From a bacterium (GTDB lineage Bacteria > UBP14 > UBA6098 > B30-G16): a DNA stretch of 7,399 nt. The notes under the pieces were generated by a model. It was not told the DNA's origin, searched no databases, and saw only the letters and a program-made list of their open reading frames with translations. Location: the NCBI GenBank assembly GCA_027007865.1, contig JALTEE010000281.1, positions 1 through 7,399 on the forward strand, given 5' to 3'. The translations under genes and the position numbers were made by a program. Shown here piece after piece: positions 1 to 4,924 of the stretch; position 1 is the first letter of the stretch; every line of letters starts with the position of its first letter.

Positions 1-1
1 C

Positions 2-55
2 TTCACAATGGCGAAGCAGGCGCTCAATGCGATAGAAAATTCCCACCATCGATGA
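2..55 (+). CDS. possible 3' end of an upstream gene (partial)
   Basis: The frame beginning at base 2 is open from the window edge and gives 17 residues (FTMAKQALNAIENSHHR) before TGA at 53-55. The composition looks coding. A second frame, beginning at base 1, stays open to TGA at 103-105, but its last part is T-rich and looks non-coding. The fragment is too short to assign a family. It lies on the same strand as riboflavin synthase and ends 54 bp before it, so it could be the preceding gene of the same transcript. This is inference from a short stretch and could be wrong. Confidence 0.3.
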   Translation, partial: FTMAKQALNAIENSHHR

Positions 56-109
56 CCGCTCTCGATATTCTTCGCTTGCAATATCTCGTTTTTTTCATAA
101 ATTGAAAAT

Positions 110-742
110 ATGTTCACGGGTTTGATTTCGGGCATAGGAAAAATCGTTTCGCTTTCGCCATTTTCGGGTGGACGGAAACTTTCTGTGAGATGGAACGGCT
201 TTGTCGATTCCGCAATCGCAGATGGCGACAGCGTTGCAATAGACGGCGTATGTCTGTCCCTCGAAAAAATCGATGGCGATGTGGGACATTTCATTGCTGT
301 CGAAGAAACGCTCTCTCGCACGACACTCGGCAAAATGAAAGCGGGCGACAGCGTCGATATAGAACTTCCCGCAACGATGAGCACGCTTCTGCACGGACAC
401 ATTGTTCAGGGGCATATCGACTGCATCGGGAAAATTGTCTCGTTGGAAAACGCGGGTGCACAATACAAATTAAAAATCGAACATCAATTTGAATTTTCGA
501 AATATGTTGTCGAAAAAGGCTCGATTGCGGTGAACGGCATCAGTTTGACCGTCGCATCCTGCGGAGATGGCTGGTTCGAATGCGCAATTATTCCCGAAAC
601 GATGCGCAGAACGACATTGCAGTTCAAATCGGCGCAGGACGAAGTGAATATCGAATTCGACATACTCGCAAAATATATAGAATCGCTGCTGAAAGACAAA
701 AATCACGCCTCGAACGACGATGATATGGCGGCGATTTATTGA
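110..742 (+). CDS. ribE: riboflavin synthase, alpha subunit
   Basis: Riboflavin synthase joins two molecules of 6,7-dimethyl-8-ribityllumazine to give riboflavin and a pyrimidinedione, the last step of riboflavin synthesis in the cytoplasm. The 210-residue length is normal for the family. The protein starts with the hallmark MFTGLI, which fixes the ATG at 110 although no good Shine-Dalgarno precedes it. It consists of two tandem lumazine-binding barrels. The first, about residues 1-97, has GVCLS and the SRTTLG strand. The second, about 98-195, has GHIVQGHID at the junction, then GSIAVNGISLTV, a TTL strand and the closing AKYIESLL helix. The usual GGH of the junction is HGH here. A short acidic tail (ASNDDDMAAIY) follows the second barrel. 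The related YchF-like gene follows after 50 bp on the same strand, suggesting co-transcription. Some genomes call this gene ribC. Confidence 0.96.
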   Translation: MFTGLISGIGKIVSLSPFSGGRKLSVRWNGFVDSAIADGDSVAIDGVCLSLEKIDGDVGHFIAVEETLSRTTLGKMKAGDSVDIELPATMSTLLHGHIVQGHIDCIGKIVSLENAGAQYKLKIEHQFEFSKYVVEKGSIAVNGISLTVASCGDGWFECAIIPETMRRTTLQFKSAQDEVNIEFDILAKYIESLLKDKNHASNDDDMAAIY

Positions 743-776
743 CCGAACCCGTTCTGCTCGGGCGGGATGATTATCG

Positions 777-785
777 AAAAGGAGG
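777..785 (+). promoter_or_regulatory. strong ribosome binding site deciding the start at 793
   Basis: AAAAGGAGG lies 7 nt upstream of the ATG at 793. The reading frame is open further upstream to a TTG at 739, but that start has no comparable site. The protein from 793 begins directly with the beta-strand and P-loop-like motif, as YchF-family proteins do. Confidence 0.85.
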
Positions 786-792
786 AAATTTT

Positions 793-1818
793 ATGCGCGT
801 TGTGATACTCGGGCTGCCGCAGAGCGGACGAACAATGTTGTGGAAAATGCTTTCTGGCGAACACATCGGGCACAAGGAAAATTTGTCCGTCGTGAAATTG
901 CCCGATTATAGACTTTACAAGATTGCGGAAATTTATAATTCGAAAAAGATTTTCCCAATCGAGATAGAATTGCAGGATAGCATCGGCGATATATTTCACG
1001 GCGGAGCGATATTTTCGGACACACAGGGCGCGAACGGAATCATAATCACAGTTCGCGGGTTCGATGGCGGATTCGGGAAACCCGTTCCCGATGTCGATGC
1101 GCAAAAAATTGCGGATTCACTGCGCCTATACGATGCATCGTCGCTCGAAACACGCAGAAAAACACTCGACAAAGACCGCAAAAAAGGGCACAGTCGGGAA
1201 GAACGCAGACAGTTCGATATGGAACTTTCCACAATCGAAAAATTCACAAAACTACTCGAAGAGAATAAAAATATCCGCTCGGAAGAACTTTCCGAATACG
1301 AGTGGAAAATTGCGCGCAATCAGGGATTTTTAACGGCGAAGCCGTGGCTTGTCGTGCTCGCCACAGAAGAACCCGCCGATGAAAAATCTTTGAACGAAGT
1401 CTCGAAAATCCTCGATGCGCCAACGATATGGCTCGCAACGAAACTCGAACGAGAATTTTTGGAACTCGAACCCGACGAAGCGGCGATGTTCAGAGAAGAA
1501 TTGCAAATCCCCGAAAATATGCTCGACAATATTCTGCTGTCTCTATACGATGCAATGAACTTCATCGAATTTTACACTGGCAACGAAAAAGATGCGCGAG
1601 CGTGGGCGATTAAAAACGGAACCACCGCCATCGAAGCGGCGGACAAAATACATTCCGATATTTCGAGAGGATTTATCAGGGCGGAAATTATCCAGTGGGA
1701 CAAATTGGTCGAAGTAGGCGGATACGATGCGGCAAAAGCAAAATCGATGCTTCGAGTCGAGGGCAAAGACTATGTGATGCAGGATGGCGACTACGCATAT
1801 TTCAGATTTAATGTGTGA
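793..1818 (+). CDS. YchF/Obg-like (DUF933) protein with degenerate GTPase motifs
   Basis: A 341-residue relative of YchF/OLA1, a translation-factor GTPase that binds ribosomes and nucleotides. The last 85 residues (about 257-341) match the YchF C-terminal TGS-like domain very well: FYTGNEKDARAWAIKNGTTA, SRGFIRAEII, LRVEGKDYVMQDGD and the terminal FRFNV. The middle part (about 110-185) has the charged coiled-coil insertion of YchF ending in FLTAKPWLVVLA. The G domain is altered. The P-loop is GLPQSGRT, with Arg13 in place of the invariant Lys. The DxxG motif survives as DTQG, but the long switch II segment that normally follows (the GLVKGAS region) is missing. The position of YchF's NxxE specificity motif reads LATEE. 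I infer a YchF paralogue with weak or no GTPase activity, acting perhaps through ribosome or RNA contacts of the TGS domain. There is no signal peptide or membrane segment. It probably shares a transcript with ribE. Confidence 0.88.
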   Translation: MRVVILGLPQSGRTMLWKMLSGEHIGHKENLSVVKLPDYRLYKIAEIYNSKKIFPIEIELQDSIGDIFHGGAIFSDTQGANGIIITVRGFDGGFGKPVPDVDAQKIADSLRLYDASSLETRRKTLDKDRKKGHSREERRQFDMELSTIEKFTKLLEENKNIRSEELSEYEWKIARNQGFLTAKPWLVVLATEEPADEKSLNEVSKILDAPTIWLATKLEREFLELEPDEAAMFREELQIPENMLDNILLSLYDAMNFIEFYTGNEKDARAWAIKNGTTAIEAADKIHSDISRGFIRAEIIQWDKLVEVGGYDAAKAKSMLRVEGKDYVMQDGDYAYFRFNV

Positions 1819-1908
1819 TTTTTTGCTTGGAATACGAGTAAACGATTATTGTTCATAAAAAGAAGAGGATGGATTGGCAGAAGCATTCGCACAGTAATTT
1901 CCCGAAGT

Positions 1909-2137
1909 TCTCGCACGGACTCATCGAAAGCCCATACGGACGGGAAAAGAATCCTTATGGACAAAGCCATCGTCCATCGGGGATGCGCACCGTCCGGATG
2001 GACGCGAGTTTCGTCCAATGGTGCATAAGTCGCGTCCGTGTGGACAAAGCTTCGGTCCACAGGGGAGCTATGCAGTCCGCATGGACGAAACTTCGGTTCA
2101 CGCGGACAAACGATGCTTTTGGATGGCGGAAATATGG
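1909..2137. repeat. array of diverged 21-bp units with GTCC-N4-GGAC dyads
   Basis: The gap between the YchF-like gene and the nuclease-like gene (1819-2193) contains about eleven consecutive units of 20-21 bp, beginning at 1909, 1930, 1951, 1972, 1992, 2013, 2034, 2055, 2075, 2096 and 2117. Most inner units begin GTCC. Many carry TGGAC or CGGAC about seven bases later (for example at 1937, 1958, 1999, 2041, 2082 and 2103). There is a second-order period of 41-42 bp: full-dyad units (1992, 2034, 2075) alternate with units reading GTCCA then a G-rich core (1972, 2013, 2055). Between dyads, sequences such as GGACAAAGCTTCGGTCC (2042-2058) form imperfect hairpins. Two units are 20 nt, so a translated heptad frame is not kept. 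The function is unknown. A protein-binding array, a structured RNA leader for the downstream gene or a passive minisatellite are all possible. Flanks 1819-1908 and 2138-2193 show nothing else clear. Confidence 0.75.
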
Positions 2138-2182
2138 TAAGTTGTTGATAATCGAATAGATAGAAGAAATTTTGATAGGAAC

Positions 2183-2189
2183 AAGGAGG
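2183..2189 (+). promoter_or_regulatory. ribosome binding site of the nuclease-like gene
   Basis: AAGGAGG ends 4 nt before the ATG at 2194. The spacing is a little short but the match is near perfect, which supports both the start codon and the reality of this small gene. Confidence 0.75.
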
Positions 2190-2193
2190 AGAA

Positions 2194-2712
2194 ATGACTG
2201 CCAGTAAAAAAGTAAAATTGAGTGAACTTGAAAACTTTATCCAGGAAGAACTCAAGAAAAAATTAAAGACTGACTTTCGAGAATTGAGGATTGTTAGGGA
2301 AGCGGATGTCGAGTGTTGCACCTATTACCATCTACGAAGATTTCTTAAAAGCGATACCCGATGGAAAGTATTTGCGAGGAGATACTCAAAGAAAACAAAA
2401 AAATACATTGATTTACTAATTTTTTTAAGGACGGAACCCAAAATTGCAATCGAAATCAAATGGCGTAGAAAACGGATTACCGAAAAAGATTTTGAAAGTT
2501 TAAGAGAGGCTTTGGAAAAGCTCGGTGTTAATAAATGCTACTACTTAGTTACACCAAAAGATAGCGAACAATATAAATATATAGACAGAAGTAAAGATTT
2601 AAAAAAATTTGAAAAGCGTTTGTTCCATGAAGTAGTAGTGGGTCTTGATTTGCCGCCAGATGAGTATAAGAGTTGGAAAGATAAACTATGGGATTTCACG
2701 CGTGGCATATAG
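2194..2712 (+). CDS. hypothetical protein with PD-(D/E)XK nuclease-like core
   Basis: A 172-residue, lysine-rich soluble protein. I do not recognise a named family. The middle shows the layout of the PD-(D/E)XK nuclease fold: an Asp73 strand (KKYIDLLIFL), a second strand with Glu87-x-Lys89 (IAIEIKW), then a helix (about 96-110) and a third strand (VNKCYYLVT, 112-120). Upstream are a basic amphipathic helix (8-26) and the segment CCTYYHLRRFLKSD (41-54), which could contact nucleic acid. The catalytic triad D73/E87/K89 looks complete, so activity is plausible but not shown. No methyltransferase, helicase, toxin partner or second nuclease gene lies beside it. The gene is more A+T-rich than its neighbours and uses more AGA/AGT/TTA-type codons, hinting at horizontal acquisition. 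It sits alone between the dyad array and a gene relic. Confidence 0.7.
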   Translation: MTASKKVKLSELENFIQEELKKKLKTDFRELRIVREADVECCTYYHLRRFLKSDTRWKVFARRYSKKTKKYIDLLIFLRTEPKIAIEIKWRRKRITEKDFESLREALEKLGVNKCYYLVTPKDSEQYKYIDRSKDLKKFEKRLFHEVVVGLDLPPDEYKSWKDKLWDFTRGI

Positions 2713-2724
2713 TAAATTATTAAT

Positions 2725-2809
2725 TTCAATTCGTTGTGTGTAATTACCGCGCCAGCAAATGCGGATGTGAGAATATACGATTTGCGAGGGAATGTTGTTG
2801 CGACCCCCT
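2725..2809 (+). pseudogene. relic of a sorting-domain (T9SS/FlgD-like) coding sequence
   Basis: These 85 bases align without gaps to 4357-4441, the sorting-domain part of the secreted protein. By hand I count 19 differences, about half at third codon positions, so the two diverged while still coding. Translated, the relic reads FNSLCVITAPANADVRIYDLRGNVVATP against FNSSCEITAPIGADVEIYNLRGNVVATP (positions given, sequences split by family motif NVVATP). The frame has a stop at 2713-2715 just upstream, and no propeller or signal peptide precedes it. Downstream it runs into a hairpin-rich element and a stop near 2928 without regaining the FVWQPD and SGIYLVRA strands. It is therefore a fragment left by deletion or recombination rather than a working gene. 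Confidence 0.75.
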
Positions 2810-2915
2810 CTATCTCTCGGTCCCTTTCTCCCCAAGGAGAAAGGGATGACTTGGCAGCCGAAGGTGGCATCGAAAGTCCTTCTCCCTCGGGAGAAGGATA
2901 TAGGATGGGGGGGCT
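2803..2915. repeat. palindromic repeat element with two strong hairpins
   Basis: The element starts with ACCCCCT at 2803 and ends near a G run at 2909-2915. It has two perfect inverted repeats: 11-bp arms TCCCTTTCTCC (2821-2831) and GGAGAAAGGGA (2836-2846) around a 4-nt loop, and 10-bp arms TCCTTCTCCC (2877-2886) and GGGAGAAGGA (2889-2898) around a 2-nt loop. It follows the NVVATP codons of the relic at the same place as the different element in the secreted protein gene. It has no transposase and would have to be moved in trans. Neither hairpin is followed by a T run, so a simple intrinsic terminator is unlikely. Confidence 0.7.
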
Positions 2916-2924
2916 TCTTTCCCA

Positions 2925-2951
2925 TTGACATCGCGTTTTTCCAATTATATT
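2925..2951 (+). promoter_or_regulatory. possible promoter of the secreted repeat protein
   Basis: A perfect TTGACA (2925-2930) is followed after 15 nt by TATATT (2946-2951), 31 bp before the ATG at 2983. The spacing is shorter than the usual 16-18 nt, so this is tentative. The -10 region overlaps a small palindrome (CCAAT-TAT-ATTGG, 2941-2953). It lies just beyond the hairpin element, so transcription would start afresh after that element. Confidence 0.3.
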
Positions 2952-2970
2952 GGTAAATGTAAATTGAAAA

Positions 2971-2976
2971 GGGAGG
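2971..2976 (+). promoter_or_regulatory. ribosome binding site of the secreted repeat protein
   Basis: GGGAGG, preceded by four A residues, ends 6 nt before the ATG at 2983. This supports that start, from which a clean signal peptide follows. Confidence 0.75.
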
Positions 2977-2982
2977 TTTATT

Positions 2983-4617
2983 ATGAGAAACACAATCATT
3001 TTCTTTTTGTCATTGCTGCTTTTCGCTGGGCTGTGCCTTGCCCAGCCGTCGCTCGTCTGGCAGAGAGCGCTCGGCGGAAGCGGTTCGGATGGAGCGCATT
3101 CCATTGAACAGACATCCGATGGCGGTTTCATCGTGGCGGGACATTCCTATTCCAATGATGGCGATGTCAGCGGAAACCACGGCTACAATGATTATTGGGT
3201 AGTGAATTTGAATTCTGCTGGCGACATTATCTGGCAGAAATGTCTCGGCGGAAGTTATGAAGATTATGCGTATTCCATTCAACAGACATCCGATGGCGGA
3301 TACATCGTGGCGGGATGGTCCGGATCTAATGATGGCGATGTCAGCGGAAACCACGGTAACCATGATTATTGGGTCGTGAAGTTGAATTCTGCTGGCGCTA
3401 TCGAATGGCAGAGAGCGCTCGGTGGAAGCGGTACTGATGAAGCGTTTTCCATTCAACAGACATCCGATGGCGGGTTCATCGTGGCGGGATATTCCTATTC
3501 CAATGATGGCAATGTCAGCGGATGGCACGAAGGATATGATTCTTATGGCAGTCCGACTTCTGATTATTGGGTAGTGAAGTTGAATTCTGCTGGCGCTATC
3601 GTCTGGCAGAGAGCGCTCGGCGGAAATGATAAGGATGTGGCTCGTTCCATTCAACAGACAACCGATGGCGGATACATCGTAGCAGGATATTCCGAATCCA
3701 ATGATGGCGATGTCAGCGGAAACCACGGCGGTGTGGATTCTTGGATAGTGAAGTTGAATTCTGCTGGCGCTCTCGTCTGGCAAAAATGTCTCGGCGGAAG
3801 TTCTGGTGATTATGCGTATTCCATTCAACAGACATCCGATGGCGGGTTCATCGTGGCGGGAGTGTCCTATTCCAATGATGGCGATGTCAGCGGATGGCAC
3901 GGCAGTTGGGATTCTTGGGTAGTGAAGTTGAATTCTGCTGGCGCTCTCGTCTGGCAAAAATGCCTCGGCGGAAGCAGTGATGATTGGGCATATTCTATTC
4001 AACAGCCATCCGATGGCGGGTTCATCGTGGCGGGAGTGTCCTATTCCAATGATGGCGATGTCAGCGGATGGCACGGCAGTTGGGATTCTTGGGTAGTGAA
4101 GTTGAATTCTGCTGGCGCTCTCGTCTGGCAAAAATGTCTCGGCGGAAGTTATGATGACGAGGCGTTTTCCATTCAACAGACATCCGATGGCGGGTTCATC
4201 GTGGCGGGATATTCCGAATCCAATGATGGCGATGTCAGCGGACATCACGGAGTTTATGATGATACTGATTATTGGGTAGTGAAGTTGTCGTCGGATTTTG
4301 CTATCAGCGAAAAGGGGTTGCCCGAGCAGTTTGCAATGAGCGCATATCCCAATCCGTTCAATTCATCGTGCGAAATCACCGCACCGATAGGAGCGGATGT
4401 GGAGATATACAATTTGCGGGGAAATGTTGTTGCAACCCCCTATCCCGCTGGGGCGGGATTTGTCCCCCTTGATAAGGGGGACAGAGACCGAGCGGAGCGA
4501 GGTTTCAGGGGGTTTGTATGGCAACCCGACCAATCCATATCATCGGGGATATATCTCGTGCGAGCGAGGACGGAAGATGGACGGACGACGACGAAACGGA
4601 TTGTGTATTTGAAATAG
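2983..4617 (+). CDS. secreted seven-repeat (probable beta-propeller) protein with C-terminal sorting domain
   Basis: A 544-residue exported protein. Residues 1-20 form a signal peptide (MRN, then a hydrophobic core ending GLCLA, cleavage before Gln21). Seven repeats follow, starting at bases 3052, 3226, 3400, 3598, 3772, 3946 and 4120. Most are 58 residues; the third is 66 and the seventh about 61. Each has the order VWQ(R/K)..LGGS, SIQQTSDGG(F/Y)IVAG, SNDGDVSG, a variable loop and (S/Y)WVVKLNSAGA. Seven blade-sized, strand-rich repeats suggest a closed beta-propeller. The last 100 residues are a T9SS type A or FlgD-like sorting/Ig domain (YPNPFNSS, ADVEIYNLRGNVVATP, SSGIYLVRA, KRIVYLK), so the product is probably delivered to the cell surface. 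This domain is interrupted by about 27 residues encoded by an 81-bp palindromic element. Repeats five and six share 130 identical bases. Ligand and role are unknown; binding to a polymer or partner through the variable loops is a guess. Confidence 0.9.
   Translation: MRNTIIFFLSLLLFAGLCLAQPSLVWQRALGGSGSDGAHSIEQTSDGGFIVAGHSYSNDGDVSGNHGYNDYWVVNLNSAGDIIWQKCLGGSYEDYAYSIQQTSDGGYIVAGWSGSNDGDVSGNHGNHDYWVVKLNSAGAIEWQRALGGSGTDEAFSIQQTSDGGFIVAGYSYSNDGNVSGWHEGYDSYGSPTSDYWVVKLNSAGAIVWQRALGGNDKDVARSIQQTTDGGYIVAGYSESNDGDVSGNHGGVDSWIVKLNSAGALVWQKCLGGSSGDYAYSIQQTSDGGFIVAGVSYSNDGDVSGWHGSWDSWVVKLNSAGALVWQKCLGGSSDDWAYSIQQPSDGGFIVAGVSYSNDGDVSGWHGSWDSWVVKLNSAGALVWQKCLGGSYDDEAFSIQQTSDGGFIVAGYSESNDGDVSGHHGVYDDTDYWVVKLSSDFAISEKGLPEQFAMSAYPNPFNSSCEITAPIGADVEIYNLRGNVVATPYPAGAGFVPLDKGDRDRAERGFRGFVWQPDQSISSGIYLVRARTEDGRTTTKRIVYLK
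3833..4136 (+). repeat. recently duplicated or converted propeller repeats
   Basis: Bases 3833-3962 and 4007-4136 are identical over 130 bp, at an offset of 174 bp (one 58-residue repeat). The other repeats differ at many synonymous and loop positions. This indicates a recent tandem duplication or gene conversion of repeats five and six, and a locus able to change repeat number by recombination. Confidence 0.85.
4434..4514. repeat. 81-bp palindromic element translated inside the sorting domain
   Basis: The segment is bounded by inverted ends AACCCCCT (4434-4441) and AGGGGGTT (4507-4514). Inside are two hairpins: ATCCCGC (4442-4448) with GCGGGAT (4453-4459), and 10-bp arms TGTCCCCCTT (4461-4470) with AAGGGGGACA (4474-4483) around GAT. 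Its length is 27 codons exactly, so the frame is kept and the family strands NVVATP and FVWQPD lie on either side. The peptide it adds (YPAGAGFVPLDKGDRDRAER and a few more residues) is polar and Gly/Arg-rich, probably a surface loop. No mobility gene is present, so it resembles a MITE or REP-type non-autonomous element. Confidence 0.75.
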
Positions 4618-4831
4618 AACAAGAATTCTGAAACCCGATACACAACCCCCTCTGGATTCCCAATCTAGTTGGGAATGACACACTGCACCCCATTTGTCAT
4701 TCCCGTGAAAACGGGAATCCAGGAATATAGGTGGACGACAACGAAACGAATTGTGTATTTGAAATAGAATGGAAATCAGGAAACCCGATACACAACCTCT
4801 TCTGGATTCCCAATCAAGTTGGGAATGACAC
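4583..4831. repeat. 99-bp direct duplication of the gene 3' end
   Basis: Bases 4583-4681 and 4733-4831 align over 99 bp without gaps, with 12 differences by hand count. The first copy holds the last codons of the secreted protein (TTKRIVYLK and stop), a spacer and a hairpin. The second repeats all of this, including a TTTKRIVYLK and TAG reading, but has no coding sequence before it. It may be the remnant of a second sorting-domain gene or a duplication formed by recombination between the small palindromes. Confidence 0.85.
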
Positions 4832-4841
4832 CCTTCGGGTG
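4651..4841. repeat. cluster of four small inverted repeats in the convergent intergenic region
   Basis: Three related palindromes occur: ATTCCCAA/TTGGGAAT at 4656-4676, ATTCCCGT/ACGGGAAT at 4699-4718 (loop GAAA) and ATTCCCAA/TTGGGAAT at 4806-4826. The middle one has its TGTCATTCCC...GGAATCCAG flanks in the opposite orientation to the other two, so they form one family in both orientations. A fourth hairpin, CACCC/GGGTG, is at 4829-4841. The region separates two convergent genes (4617 and 4925), so the hairpins may help end transcription or stabilise 3' ends, although none is followed by a T run. Bases 4842-4924 show nothing further. Confidence 0.75.
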
Positions 4842-4924
4842 ATTCCACGCTTTGCCGTGCATCGAGGTCGCTTCTTGCTGTCGCTCAATTTTTTATGATT
4901 TCGCCGTGACAGGATTGTTGAGAT

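Noticed and set aside
739..792. Upstream TTG start for the YchF-like protein
   Set aside because: It would overlap the riboflavin synthase stop and add residues not found in the family, while the ATG at 793 has a strong ribosome binding site and the expected N-terminus.
1909..2137. CRISPR array
   Set aside because: The units are contiguous 20-21 bp and diverged, with no constant repeat alternating with unique spacers, and no cas gene is present.
1791..2321. Open frames on both strands across the 21-bp array (plus 1869-2159, minus 1791-2321)
   Set aside because: Their middle part is low-complexity peptide made by the repeat. Two 20-nt units break a constant heptad frame, and neither start has a ribosome binding site.
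2821..2898. Intrinsic terminator for the nuclease-like gene
   Set aside because: The two hairpins are strong but neither is followed by a T run; they fit a repeat element better.
2983..3045. Lipoprotein signal (Cys18) on the secreted protein
   Set aside because: The residue before Cys18 is Leu, not Gly, Ala or Ser, so the lipobox is poor. A type I signal peptide cleaved after Ala20 fits better.
3010..4248. Long 412-residue open frame on the minus strand
   Set aside because: It is opposite the seven-repeat secreted protein and stays open only because the repeated codons lack stops in that register. It has no ribosome binding site, and its peptide is just the antisense of the repeats.
4540..4848. 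102-residue minus-strand frame with repeated CHSQLDWES-like peptides
   Set aside because: It translates the intergenic palindromes and the duplicated gene end. Such peptides are a known artefact of calling genes over these hairpin repeats.
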